Below are positions 7,945 through 16,129 of a DNA stretch of 30,831 bases, in pieces (the stretch's first letter is position 1; every line of letters begins with the position of its first letter). Location of the stretch: the NCBI GenBank assembly GCA_964608095.1, contig CAZSMK010000032.1:1-30831 (forward strand), read 5' to 3'. Position numbers and translations under genes: made by a program. This stretch comes from CAZSMK01 sp964608095 (GTDB lineage Bacteria; Sumerlaeota; Sumerlaeia; MWCT01; JAGHBZ01). Below the pieces are notes generated by a model, which did no database searches, was not told the origin of the DNA, and saw only the letters and a list, made by a program, of their open reading frames with translations.

Positions 7945-8592
7945 TCAGATTTGTTGGTCAAGTCCAAGGGTATCCCCGGATAGTCTCACTATATCACCCC
8001 AGCTGACTGTTCCGTTTGTCGGGTCGTATATCCTGTCGATTTGATAGCCATAATGGGGATTGGTAGAGGGGGTATCAGCTTTGAGAATAATCCATTCGCC
8101 GCCGTCATCGCCCAGGTACGGATGTTCCCCATGTCCCGCATTCGGACCGAAACTCTTGAGAATTGCAGTAGTGGGAAGAACATCCAGCTGACCGCCATCG
8201 TATAATATTCTACCCCAGCCGCGATTCTGTGGATCGTGACCAAGATCGCATGAAAAATACTGATATCCGCGAAGGCTGTAAACCGATATCACTTTTCTCG
8301 GTACGAAGGGATCTGTATGGTCAACGCTTGTGAGGTAAGCGATGGGTGTGGTGAGTTCCCACACATCCTCGAGGCGAAACTGGGGAGCATAATGATCGGG
8401 TGGATAGTGATTATGATCGACCATGTATGACTCGATGGCGGTGGAGATACTTCTGAAATCCGCTTTCACGCGTGAGACCTTGGAGCGAACCTGTGCTTCG
8501 AGAAAATTAGGAACGGCAATTGCAGCCAGAATGGCGATTATGGCCACTACTATGAGCAACTCGATGAGTGTAAATCCTTTTGTATATCGCAT
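7945..8592 (-). CDS. GspG-like type II secretion / type IV pilus pseudopilin
   Basis: This 215-residue protein has a textbook prepilin leader and helix. After the basic leader MRYTKG, processing is expected before FTLIELLIVVAIIAILAAIA, with Glu5 of the mature protein present. The stretch after the helix (VKADFRSISTAIESYMVDHN) is typical of the GspG group. The C-terminal half is not canonical GspG; it ends with RIYDPTNGTVSWGDIVRLSG, a segment also present in the degenerate homologue at 2074-2724. The start is supported by AAGGAGGG about 13 bases upstream. No assembly ATPase, platform protein or secretin gene lies nearby, so it would join machinery encoded elsewhere, as a minor pilin or a surface or periplasmic filament subunit. 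Confidence 0.85.
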   Translation of the reverse strand: MRYTKGFTLIELLIVVAIIAILAAIAVPNFLEAQVRSKVSRVKADFRSISTAIESYMVDHNHYPPDHYAPQFRLEDVWELTTPIAYLTSVDHTDPFVPRKVISVYSLRGYQYFSCDLGHDPQNRGWGRILYDGGQLDVLPTTAILKSFGPNAGHGEHPYLGDDGGEWIILKADTPSTNPHYGYQIDRIYDPTNGTVSWGDIVRLSGDTLGLDQQI

Positions 8593-8643
8593 GGTTGTTT
8601 TTCACCCTCCTTTCGACGAAGTTATTTGAAGAGGTGAACGTCT

Positions 8644-8671
8644 AAAAAATTAAGTCCTGTATCATTACAGG
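8644..8671 (-). terminator. Intrinsic terminator downstream of psuG
   Basis: CCTGTA (8656-8661) and TACAGG (8666-8671) form a perfect 6-bp stem with a TCAT loop. Leftward it is followed by ACTTAA and a run of six T. It lies about 80 bases past the psuG stop and upstream of the pseudopilin gene, so it probably separates the two transcripts. Confidence 0.45.
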
Positions 8672-8750
8672 TATTATGTTATCGCATTCATTCGCCTCAT
8701 TTCAATATTTTTTTCACTTTTTTATACGATAGCAACTCTTCCGTTTGATT

Positions 8751-9653
8751 CTATTCTGCCAGGGAGCGCGCAATTTGAGCCGCAAGACGGGCATTACGCT
8801 CGAGAAGCGCGAGATTTGCACGCAGGCTTTGTCCATCTGTCAACTCGGAAAGCCGCCGGAGAATAAAAGGAGTAAGGCTACGGGCGGTAACATGCTGTTT
8901 TCTCGCTTCTCGTTCAGCTTGCTCGAGTGCAGGGCGCAACGTCGATTCCGGGAGCGCGATCTCGCCGGGTAACGGCTGGCAGACGAGTACTGCATTCGAA
9001 CGACCGATGTCATGGTGTTTTCTTACCACCTCGGCAATCTCTCCCGGCGAGGTAACCACCGCGTCAACGCCTATATCAGTATCTTTAAGATAAAAAGCAG
9101 GCATACGGTCGGTGTTGTATCCAAGAACCGGCACACCAAGCGCCTCAAGCATCTCGCGGGTTGCTGCAATGTCAAGAATCGACTTAGGACCCGCACACAC
9201 AACCACGAGGGGAAATTGCGCGAGAGCCATGAGATCGCTTGACACATCGAAGCGCGCGGTGAATTCGGTATGTACACCTCCGATACCGCCGGTGCTGAGC
9301 ACACCTATACCTGCCTTGTAAGCAGCGAAGAGGGTGGCTGACACTGTCGTCGCACCGTTAGTGCGACGCGCCATCACCACACCCATATTGGAAAGATTTG
9401 TCTTTTCGCACTTGTCTGATGATGCAAGAATCCGTATCTCATCGGGGGTCAATCCAACCTTGAGTACTCCATGAAGTATCCCTATAGTAGCCGGCGTCGC
9501 ACCGGTTTCAGATGCAATCTTCTCACAGGCAAGAGCGCTTTGTATATTGTAAGGCTCCGGTAATCCGAACCCGATGACAGCGCTCTCGAAAGCGACGACC
9601 GGTTTATTTCCCTGAATGCATTCAAGTACTTGCCTGATAATTTCGAATGACAT
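8751..9653 (-). CDS. psuG: Pseudouridine-5'-phosphate glycosidase
   Basis: This 300-residue protein has the usual length of the PsuG/IndA family. The enzyme reversibly breaks the C-C glycosidic bond of pseudouridine 5'-phosphate to uracil and ribose 5-phosphate in the cytoplasm. Family motifs are visible throughout: VVAFESAVIGFGLP with the metal-binding and catalytic Glu near residue 23, GATPATIGIL, NGATTVSATL, LSTGGIGGVH, the Asp in DVSSDL, the Schiff-base Lys in CAGPKSILDI, GVPVLGYNTDRMPAFY, and the C-terminal TPFILRRLSELTDGQSL. The gene starts 18 bases after the epimerase-like gene and is probably co-transcribed with it. No pseudouridine kinase (psuK) gene is adjacent. Confidence 0.93.
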   Translation of the reverse strand: MSFEIIRQVLECIQGNKPVVAFESAVIGFGLPEPYNIQSALACEKIASETGATPATIGILHGVLKVGLTPDEIRILASSDKCEKTNLSNMGVVMARRTNGATTVSATLFAAYKAGIGVLSTGGIGGVHTEFTARFDVSSDLMALAQFPLVVVCAGPKSILDIAATREMLEALGVPVLGYNTDRMPAFYLKDTDIGVDAVVTSPGEIAEVVRKHHDIGRSNAVLVCQPLPGEIALPESTLRPALEQAEREARKQHVTARSLTPFILRRLSELTDGQSLRANLALLERNARLAAQIARSLAE

Positions 9654-9671
9654 GGTTTCCTCTGAGTTTGT

Positions 9672-10751
9672 TCAGATTTTGACAGTGACGCCCAGACCGG
9701 GCTCCTCAACCGGGAACAGCACACCGCTTTCGATTTTTACCCCGCCCGATGCAACATCGTTCTCGATATCGAGGTGTCCATCGAGATCGGCGAATTGGAA
9801 GTTCGAATGGCTGAGACACACCGCCAGGGCGGCTGAAATCGAAATGACCGATTCGTCCATACAGCCTGCCATTGCGGGTATGCCGGCTGTCTGTGCAACA
9901 TAATTTGTCGCCCGTGCTGCATCTATACCGCCGCACTTCATCAACTTGATATTGATCAAGTCCGCGGCATTTATTCCCGTGATTACCATAACGTCGCAGC
10001 TGTTCAAGCAAGACTCGTCCGCCATTACGGGTATGCCGGGTGAGAGATCGGTCACCTGTTTAAGAGAGAAAATCATGTGGGCGGGAGTCGGTTGTTCGAT
10101 AAATTCAACCGGTATTTGTGATGTGGTCAGGATTTCAAGCAAACGAAGGGTGTTCTCTACGTTATAGGATTGATTCGCATCCAGTCTCAGGGGAATCTCT
10201 TTTCCAAAAATTTCGCGAACAAGTCGTATTCGCGCCACATCTTGTTCCACGTCGCCGCCGAGCTTGATCTTCGGGTATATAAATCCCATCTCTTTATAAT
10301 ACCGCGCTGTTTCTTTAATACTATCAAGCGGTAGAAGGGATATGGTAATGGACGTAGGAATACTTGTTCGAGCGAGGCCGAGAAGTCGACAGAGCGGAAC
10401 GTCCATGGAACGTGCCAGTGCATCCCAGAGGGCGATACTGATGCCTGCACGCACAGAAGGAAAGGCGCTCAGTTGTTTGAGCAAGAGGTATTCGATTTCG
10501 GCTATACAGGAAAGATCCTTTCCCTGAATGATGCTGAACGTCTCATCGGTGTCTAATAATAGATGCATTTTATCAACATCTTCACCTGTGACCACAGGGT
10601 CGGGGGCTATGGTACCCCAACCGGTAGTTCCGTCAGATACGCTCAGCTTGACAATAATATTCTCTACTTCGTCGCCGCCACCATAAGCGACAAGCGAAGG
10701 AACGCGCAATTTGAACTTTACTTGAAAGTACTCGAGTTTTATTATTTCCAC
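9672..10751 (-). CDS. Enolase-superfamily dipeptide epimerase-like enzyme
   Basis: This 359-residue protein belongs to the muconate-lactonizing / L-Ala-D/L-Glu epimerase branch of the enolase superfamily. The N-terminal capping domain is followed by a barrel with the expected residues: the KxK motif in YPKIKLGG, metal ligands Asp in LRLDANQSY, Glu in FIEQPT and Asp in MADES, and the second acid-base Lys in NIKLMKCGG. CMDES and the DxD in FADLDGHLD match dipeptide epimerases, in which the aspartates bind the substrate amino group. The likely role is epimerising murein-derived or other dipeptides in the cytoplasm, but substrate assignment from sequence is weak in this family. It is first in a leftward pair with psuG and diverges from the nfnA-like gene. 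Confidence 0.85.
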   Translation of the reverse strand: MEIIKLEYFQVKFKLRVPSLVAYGGGDEVENIIVKLSVSDGTTGWGTIAPDPVVTGEDVDKMHLLLDTDETFSIIQGKDLSCIAEIEYLLLKQLSAFPSVRAGISIALWDALARSMDVPLCRLLGLARTSIPTSITISLLPLDSIKETARYYKEMGFIYPKIKLGGDVEQDVARIRLVREIFGKEIPLRLDANQSYNVENTLRLLEILTTSQIPVEFIEQPTPAHMIFSLKQVTDLSPGIPVMADESCLNSCDVMVITGINAADLINIKLMKCGGIDAARATNYVAQTAGIPAMAGCMDESVISISAALAVCLSHSNFQFADLDGHLDIENDVASGGVKIESGVLFPVEEPGLGVTVKI

Positions 10752-10783
10752 AATTTCTCTTTCATCTGTTGAATGTTCTTGAG

Positions 10784-10789
10784 TATAAT
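10784..10789 (+). promoter_or_regulatory. Possible -10 element upstream of the nfnAB-like genes
   Basis: TATAAT lies in the 173-base divergent region between the epimerase and NfnA-like genes. No good -35 box is at the right spacing; the best candidate, TTCATC at 10761-10766, is poor. If used, the leader would be about 130 bases. Confidence 0.25.
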
Positions 10790-10924
10790 GAACACATTAC
10801 GAACGAATAATCTGAAAGGCAATAAAAAATCCTGCAGATGAAAATCCGCGCGGTGAATGAACCAGTAAATCCTCATCACCCCTATCGGTAAAAAACATCG
10901 ACTGACGGATAAACAAAGGATGCT

Positions 10925-11770
10925 ATGGGAACACCGATTTTACATAAAGAAGAGCTTGCGCCCGGTGTTATGAAATTTGTCATAAAGGCGCCCGAAATTG
11001 CAGCACAGGTAAAAGCCGGGCAGTTTTTGATTCTTCGCGTGCATGAAAAAGGAGAACGCGTGCCGTTGAGTATCCCGGAAGCCGACCCGCAGAGCGGCAA
11101 CCTTACGCTCGTATCGCAAGAAGTGGGCAAAACGTCTGCCATGCTTAACGAGCTCGAGGTAGGCGATGAAATCCATGATGTGGCAGGTCCTCTTGGCAGA
11201 CCCACGCACATCGAGAAGTTCGGTACGGTTCTCGCCGTGGGGGGCGGCGTGGGTATCGCTCCGCTCTATCCGATCGCGCACGCCTTGAAGCAGGCCGATA
11301 ATTACGTGGTGAGCATACTTGGGGGGCGTTCCAAACCTTTTGTCATAATGGAACAAGAGATGAGGTCGGTCAGCGACGAAGTGTTTATTTGTACCGATGA
11401 CGGCTCCTATGGCGAGAAGGGATTTGTCTCGCATGTGCTTAAAGGTCTGCTCGATCAAGGGCGACGATTTGATTTTTGTATCACCGTGGGACCGCCCATT
11501 ATGATGAGAGTCATCTGCGATATTACGCGCCCATATAATATCAAGACCCAAGCAAGTCTCAACACTATCATGATAGATGGAACAGGCATGTGTGGGGCGT
11601 GTCGAGTGTCGGTCGGAGGCGAGACAAAATTTGTCTGTGTCGACGGACCGGAGTTTGACGGACATGAAGTTGATTTCGATCTTATGATGAAACGCCTCGC
11701 CATGTACCGTGCAAAAGAAGAAAGAGCCTACCGTGACTATCTCGAGAGCCGGAAAAAACGGGAGAAATGA
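10925..11770 (+). CDS. nfnA: NfnA-like NADH-dependent ferredoxin:NADP oxidoreductase subunit (SudB-like)
   Basis: This 281-residue protein belongs to the ferredoxin-NADP reductase / dihydroorotate dehydrogenase electron-transfer subunit family. The FAD-binding beta-barrel carries VPLSIPEAD. The nucleotide-binding domain has VGGGVGIAPLYPIAHAL and TDDGSYGEKG. A C-terminal [2Fe-2S] site has Cys223, Cys226 and Cys238, with Asp218 at the position of the unusual fourth ligand in NfnA structures (MIDGTGMCGACRV). In the NfnAB complex this subunit exchanges electrons with NADH. The start is supported by AAGGA just upstream. The nfnB-like gene follows immediately. The pair is related to the sulfide dehydrogenase SudBA, so a role in polysulfide reduction is an alternative. 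Confidence 0.9.
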   Translation: MGTPILHKEELAPGVMKFVIKAPEIAAQVKAGQFLILRVHEKGERVPLSIPEADPQSGNLTLVSQEVGKTSAMLNELEVGDEIHDVAGPLGRPTHIEKFGTVLAVGGGVGIAPLYPIAHALKQADNYVVSILGGRSKPFVIMEQEMRSVSDEVFICTDDGSYGEKGFVSHVLKGLLDQGRRFDFCITVGPPIMMRVICDITRPYNIKTQASLNTIMIDGTGMCGACRVSVGGETKFVCVDGPEFDGHEVDFDLMMKRLAMYRAKEERAYRDYLESRKKREK

Positions 11771-11774
11771 AGAA

Positions 11775-13196
11775 GTGACAGAGAAAAGCCCCAACATCAA
11801 AAAGAAAAAGACGCCACGACAAGAGATGCGGCAGATTCCGATCGAGGAGCGTAAAACGTCGTTCAGGGAAGTGCCTCTGGGGTACACTAAAGAGCAGGCT
11901 ATGATTGAAGCGTCGCGATGTATTCTATGCACGCGACCTAAATGTGTCGAGGCGTGTCCGGTAGGAATAGATATTCCCGCCTTTATAAAGTTGATAAGCG
12001 AAGAGAAATTCATCGAAGCCGCGCGCAAAATAAAAGAACAAAATGCATTGCCTGCTATTTGTGGCAGGGTGTGTCCGCAGGAAGATCAGTGTGAAAAAGC
12101 CTGTATCCTCGGGATCAGATATAAGCCGGTTGCCATAGGCAGGCTCGAGCGGTTTGTCGCGGATTACGAACGGGAGGCGAACGCAATCGAGCCGCCGGAA
12201 AGAGCGACGCCGACCGGTAAAAAGGTCGCCATTGTCGGCTCAGGTCCTGCCGGCTTGACCTGTGCGAGCGAACTGGCAAGGCTTGGTCATAAGGTCACCA
12301 TCTTTGAGGCTTTGCACATGGCGGGAGGTGTCCTTGTCTATGGGATTCCCGAGTTTCGTCTTCCCAAAGAAATTGTCGCGGCTGAGATTGACTTTCTCAA
12401 AAGCCTCGGGGTAGAGATAAAGACCAATAGCGTCATAGGATTGACTTTCACCATCGATCAGCTCTTTGAAATGGGTTACGACGCGGTCTTCATTGGAATC
12501 GGCGCCGGTCTTCCCAGATTTTTGAACATTCCCGGCGAAAATTTATGCGGTATCTTCACCGCCAATGAGTTTCTGACAAGGGTCAACTTGATGAAGGGCT
12601 ATGATTTCCCGAACGCTGATACCCCCGTTTTTGTCGGTGAGAGAGTGGCGGTTCTCGGTGCGGGCAATACAGCTATGGATGCAGCCAGGACGGCAAAAAG
12701 GCTCGGGGCGAATGAAGTCCATATTGTGTACCGTCGAACGCTAAACGAAGCGCCTGCCCGTATCGAGGAAATTCATCACGGTGAAGAGGAAGGCATTATA
12801 TTCGATTTCCTTGTTGCACCGGTGCGCTTCATAGGCAACGAAGACGGCTGGGTACAAGCAATGGAATGCCGACGGATGGAGCTTGGAGAACCAGATGAGA
12901 GCGGTCGTTGCCGACCTGTTCCGATTGAAGGTTCGGAGTTTATCATGCCCACCGATACGGTGATCAATGCTATCGGCACCAACGCAAACAGGCTTTTGTT
13001 CAGGAGTGCGCCGGATATCAAGCTCAACAAGTGGGGATATATCGAGGCGGATCCTGAAACCGGCGCAACATCAAAGCCAGGCGTATTTGCCGGCGGCGAT
13101 ATCGTCACCGGCTCCGCAACCGTTATCCTTGCCATGGGCGCCGGTAAGCAATCAGCACGGGCTATTCATGCGTATGTTATGAATTCGAGTAAGTAA
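11775..13196 (+). CDS. nfnB: NfnB-like / glutamate synthase small-subunit-like flavoprotein (SudA-like)
   Basis: The product has 473 residues from the GTG at 11775, four bases after the nfnA stop and preceded by GGGAG. A longer frame opening at 11709 would overlap nfnA by 62 bases and is less likely. N-terminal cysteines for two [4Fe-4S] clusters are present: C49, C52, C57, C61 and C96, C100, C106, C110. The FAD site is VAIVGSGPAGL (about residue 153) and the NADPH site VAVLGAGNTAMDAARTAKRL (about 290) with VYRR. LGEPDESGRCRPVPIEGSEF and the C-terminal GVFAGGDIVTGSATV are typical of the GltD/NfnB group. NfnB holds the bifurcating FAD and reacts with NADPH and ferredoxin. With no glutamate synthase large subunit adjacent and nfnA just before it, NfnAB is the best reading. 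Confidence 0.9.
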   Translation: MTEKSPNIKKKKTPRQEMRQIPIEERKTSFREVPLGYTKEQAMIEASRCILCTRPKCVEACPVGIDIPAFIKLISEEKFIEAARKIKEQNALPAICGRVCPQEDQCEKACILGIRYKPVAIGRLERFVADYEREANAIEPPERATPTGKKVAIVGSGPAGLTCASELARLGHKVTIFEALHMAGGVLVYGIPEFRLPKEIVAAEIDFLKSLGVEIKTNSVIGLTFTIDQLFEMGYDAVFIGIGAGLPRFLNIPGENLCGIFTANEFLTRVNLMKGYDFPNADTPVFVGERVAVLGAGNTAMDAARTAKRLGANEVHIVYRRTLNEAPARIEEIHHGEEEGIIFDFLVAPVRFIGNEDGWVQAMECRRMELGEPDESGRCRPVPIEGSEFIMPTDTVINAIGTNANRLLFRSAPDIKLNKWGYIEADPETGATSKPGVFAGGDIVTGSATVILAMGAGKQSARAIHAYVMNSSK

Positions 13197-13266
13197 AAGT
13201 ATGTAAACTCTTGCAGTCTTGATAGGTTCTCATAGAGAATAATCACTTCTAAGTGGAAAAGAAGCC

Positions 13267-13797
13267 ATGGTGAAATTTTTAAAAAAAGACATCAAGTTCA
13301 GGTGGAAAGTAAAACGAACGGTCTTTTACCTGGCGATTGTGCCGGGAGTAACCGTGGTTATGCTTCTAATCGTTTTTTTGCTGGCGCGCCGCGCTGCTCC
13401 TCCAACCATGAAAGAGGTAGAGATTTCGCCACGCAGTATTGTGAAAAATTTCTTTGAATTCCTCGAGGGCGGCGAATTGGACAAAGCCCGCTTACTCGTG
13501 CTCCTCCGTTATTTCTCATCCCCTGAAGATTCTCTTCTTGAAGCAAACCGGAAACTCCGCCAACTTCTCACGGCTGAGATGGAGTTTTGTAAGAATCATA
13601 CAACGAAAATTCAGGACGAGATAATTAAAGGCAACTTTGCGCAGGTGCTGATCGAACAGATCAATCCTGCCGACAAAAAGTCGTTCAAGCGTATTATTTA
13701 TCTCGTACGTGAAGACACTTCCTGGTACATAGCAAGTACTACGCATAGACCTTTTGGCTTTCCTGCGCCTGCCACTCCCACACCTACAAATGAGTGA
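13267..13797 (+). CDS. Small membrane-anchored protein, possibly NTF2-like (DUF4878-type)
   Basis: This encodes 176 residues. A strongly basic N-terminus (KFLKKDIKFRWKVKR) precedes one transmembrane helix at about 19-41. A region of about 110 residues follows, whose opening (PRSIVKNFFEFLEGGELDKARLL) and closing (YLVREDTSWYIAST) resemble the NTF2-like DUF4878 fold. The tail is rich in Pro and Thr (FPAPATPTPTNE). It is probably inserted with the C-terminus outside the cytoplasm. No catalytic residues are recognisable. It starts 70 bases after the nfnB-like gene and may be read through from it, but nothing ties it to that function. Confidence 0.6.
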   Translation: MVKFLKKDIKFRWKVKRTVFYLAIVPGVTVVMLLIVFLLARRAAPPTMKEVEISPRSIVKNFFEFLEGGELDKARLLVLLRYFSSPEDSLLEANRKLRQLLTAEMEFCKNHTTKIQDEIIKGNFAQVLIEQINPADKKSFKRIIYLVREDTSWYIASTTHRPFGFPAPATPTPTNE

Positions 13798-13823
13798 ATA
13801 TCAGCCTTTTTCGTGCCGCTTCC

Positions 13824-14900
13824 TTAACTTACAGACGTCTCGCTTGCATTCGGTTTTTCAAGAAATATGGTCTGTGTCGGATAGGCGAATTCGAGTCCAC
13901 GCTTTTCAAACTCTTCCATAATGTCGTAATTGATTTTTTGTTGTGTATCCATATAGACATTATAATCGGGGGAAAGGACATAGTAGACGACTTCGATGAC
14001 GAGGCTGAAATCACCGAACGAGGCGAAATGTGCCCTCTCGAAGGTCGTTCCCTCTGTATTTTCAATAATCCCCTTAATGATGTCCGGAATCTCTTTCATC
14101 TGCGATACTGCCGTCTGGTAAATGACTCCCAAACGAAAGAGGACACGACGTTTTTGCATTCGTTTATAGTTCCTGATTCTCGTGCTTGTCAGGTCTGTAT
14201 TTGAAAAGACCAATTGTTCGCCGCCTAAACTCCGCAATCGTGTGGTTTTAATACCGATATGCTCGATCGAGCCCAGAAAATCGCCCACGATGATGAAGTC
14301 GCCGACTTCAAATGGTTTGTCGAAGAGAATGGCAAAATAATTGAACATATCGCCGAGAACCGCCTGGGATGCCAGAGCGATTGCTACGCCACCGATACCG
14401 AGTCCCGCGATTACGGCTGATATTTCAAATCCCAGGTTGTCGAGCAAAAAGACGAGACCGATTCCCCAGACCACTACTCGGATTGCAGGCAGCAACGCAT
14501 TTACCGTGCTTATACGACTCGCATCCGGAGCTTTTTTCTGCCAGTAATCTTTCAACAGATATTCAATCAACATCATCACCATACGAACCGCTATCAATGT
14601 CAGAAGCGCTATTCCGATGATGTCAATAATCTTTGAAAGAGTCTGATGAAGAAACAATCCTCTCGTTGCAAGATAAAACAATCCAAAATAGACCAAAGGC
14701 ATTACCATTTTGTTGAGGATTTTCAATAACACCTCATCGAAGCCAACCTTTAATCTCCGGGCAATTTTCTTAAGGTAGGATGTTAGAATTGCTTTCGCAA
14801 TTTTTATCAGGATAAATCCAAGGATGAGAATTAGAGCAAATGTGATGTAGTCGAACACCGTGTTGCCGAGAAATTCCTTTTTCAAGAATTCGTCTAACAT
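13824..14900 (-). CDS. MscS-family mechanosensitive ion channel
   Basis: The product has 358 residues from the ATG at 14900, chosen because AAGGAGG lies 6 bases upstream; an in-frame ATG further up (14951) has no such site. Four N-terminal hydrophobic helices lead into the pore-lining helix with the Gly/Ala pattern of the family (AVIAGLGIGGVAIALASQAVLGDMFNYFAI). The beta domain follows with PFEVGDFIIVGDFLGSIEHIG and then LVFSNTDLTSTRIRNY. The C-terminal alpha/beta domain ends with GLEFAYPTQTIFLEKP. These channels open under membrane tension and release solutes during osmotic downshock. It is longer than E. coli MscS, with two extra predicted N-terminal helices. Confidence 0.92.
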   Translation of the reverse strand: MLDEFLKKEFLGNTVFDYITFALILILGFILIKIAKAILTSYLKKIARRLKVGFDEVLLKILNKMVMPLVYFGLFYLATRGLFLHQTLSKIIDIIGIALLTLIAVRMVMMLIEYLLKDYWQKKAPDASRISTVNALLPAIRVVVWGIGLVFLLDNLGFEISAVIAGLGIGGVAIALASQAVLGDMFNYFAILFDKPFEVGDFIIVGDFLGSIEHIGIKTTRLRSLGGEQLVFSNTDLTSTRIRNYKRMQKRRVLFRLGVIYQTAVSQMKEIPDIIKGIIENTEGTTFERAHFASFGDFSLVIEVVYYVLSPDYNVYMDTQQKINYDIMEEFEKRGLEFAYPTQTIFLEKPNASETSVS

Positions 14901-14911
14901 AATAACCTCCT
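14901..14911 (-). promoter_or_regulatory. Strong Shine-Dalgarno deciding the mscS-like start
   Basis: Read leftward the sequence is AAGGAGGTTATT followed by ATG. This near-perfect anti-16S match fixes the start at 14900 rather than at the upstream in-frame ATG. Confidence 0.7.
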
Positions 14912-15262
14912 TCACATTTATTTGGCGGACAGCTCGTTTCCGCTCATGCACACACTCACCCGCACAGTTCTATCCTAAATTATACATATCATAAGGATAA
15001 TCAATTTTGAATTGCCTGACAGAAGCCTCAACGCTTTCCCATGAATAGACGTATACAATAAACCGCTGAATAAAGTTCTCGCTCTCTTTTTGTCGTTTTT
15101 CCGCTACTATATCAAGTCCCCGGGGTGATAATCGAATGGAGCAATGAATGTCGTTTACCAGAGTCAATGTACCTTATTATATGAAGCGAAAAAAGATGGT
15201 GCAATAAAAAATCTGGTGCATTGCTTTTTAACGTTTCTTGTCCCTTTCCCTCTTTAAGAGAT
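14901..15262. other. Gene-poor stretch between the mscS-like and methyltransferase genes
   Basis: These 362 bases hold no convincing gene. A leftward TTG-started ORF at 14970-15167 (65 codons) reads like plausible protein (ESENFIQRFIVYVYSWESVE) and could be a small gene, but it has no recognisable family or clear ribosome binding site. The rest presumably contains the mscS promoter and the downstream region of the methyltransferase gene; I could not pin either down. Confidence 0.3.
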
Positions 15263-16045
15263 TCACCATTCCTTGCGAACATGGAATGCAACAAACCAGC
15301 ACGCTCTTTTCAAGAAAGGAAAGATTGTGATAAGCCCCCTGTCAATGAGGTATAAAATCGAAAGGGAGATTTTGAAAAAGAATCGGTTCTTCACGCCGAA
15401 CTGCCAGAAGAAGGCAAGGAAACTGAAAAGGTAAAAATAGTGCAGCGAGTAATCCGGGAAAGCAGATTTTATTTTCTCTATATATTCTTTATCGAAATAA
15501 TGCGTTATCGCCTGCCATTCTTTTGGGGCAAAGAGACACCGATAGAGGTTGACCAGTGGATTTGTCGTAGTCGGCTCGACGAAAAAACCCTTACCACCTT
15601 GCTTCAGCACTCTTCGTACCTCAGACACCACCTCATCGAGACGCGTATGTATCAACACCGCCTTGCTCTGGAACGTATCGATGCTTTTCGACCGAAAAGG
15701 GAACTCTTCCGCTGCACAACATACCAGAAAAATTTTGTCTTTTAGGTCGCATCGCTCGATTAGGTGTTTCATAACACGCAACCGTTCGATTGAGATATCG
15801 GCAATAATTACCCGTGCACCCTGTCGAGCGAGGATTATGGCGTTCATACTCAATCCACCGCCGATATCTATGAGCCATTCTCCGCCCGGGTCACCCAGGC
15901 GGCTGTAAACCCATTCCTGGTCCGGGGTGCGCCAGAAATCGATCTCGGTCTCGATATCTATCGTGTCCGGGTCGCTCAACTCACCGAGATTTTGTATGTC
16001 CAAATTCCTGTCCCAATAATCCTGTGGATGAGATGTTTGACTCAT
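15263..16045 (-). CDS. Class I SAM-dependent methyltransferase
   Basis: This 260-residue protein has a Rossmann methyltransferase core: motif I is LIDIGGGLSMNAIILARQGA, the acidic strand-2 end is IIADIS, and the post-motif acidic/aromatic segment CAAEEFPF precedes VRRVLKQGGKGFFVEP. The arrangement matches the Methyltransf_11 group. The C-terminal third is aromatic and hydrophobic (FLAFFWQFG, ILYLIDRGLITIFPFL), suggesting a membrane-bound or lipid-like substrate, which is inference. The substrate is unknown. It diverges from the PduS/RnfC-like gene across 84 bases. Confidence 0.8.
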   Translation of the reverse strand: MSQTSHPQDYWDRNLDIQNLGELSDPDTIDIETEIDFWRTPDQEWVYSRLGDPGGEWLIDIGGGLSMNAIILARQGARVIIADISIERLRVMKHLIERCDLKDKIFLVCCAAEEFPFRSKSIDTFQSKAVLIHTRLDEVVSEVRRVLKQGGKGFFVEPTTTNPLVNLYRCLFAPKEWQAITHYFDKEYIEKIKSAFPDYSLHYFYLFSFLAFFWQFGVKNRFFFKISLSILYLIDRGLITIFPFLKRACWFVAFHVRKEW

Positions 16046-16129
16046 AAATGATTGACCATGTACGTTTACAAAAATTATGATTGCTCAGATTATGTATCAT
16101 AGGTTAAAGAAAGGCAATTCCTATCCGGG

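Noticed and set aside
11709..11774. N-terminal extension of the nfnB-like frame to the GTG at 11709
   Set aside because: It would overlap nfnA by 62 bases; the GTG at 11775, with GGGAG upstream and a normal family length, is better.
10940..12028. Leftward 362-codon ORF antisense to the nfnAB-like genes
   Set aside because: It lies fully opposite two well-supported genes, and its His/Arg/Phe-rich text is typical of an antisense shadow.
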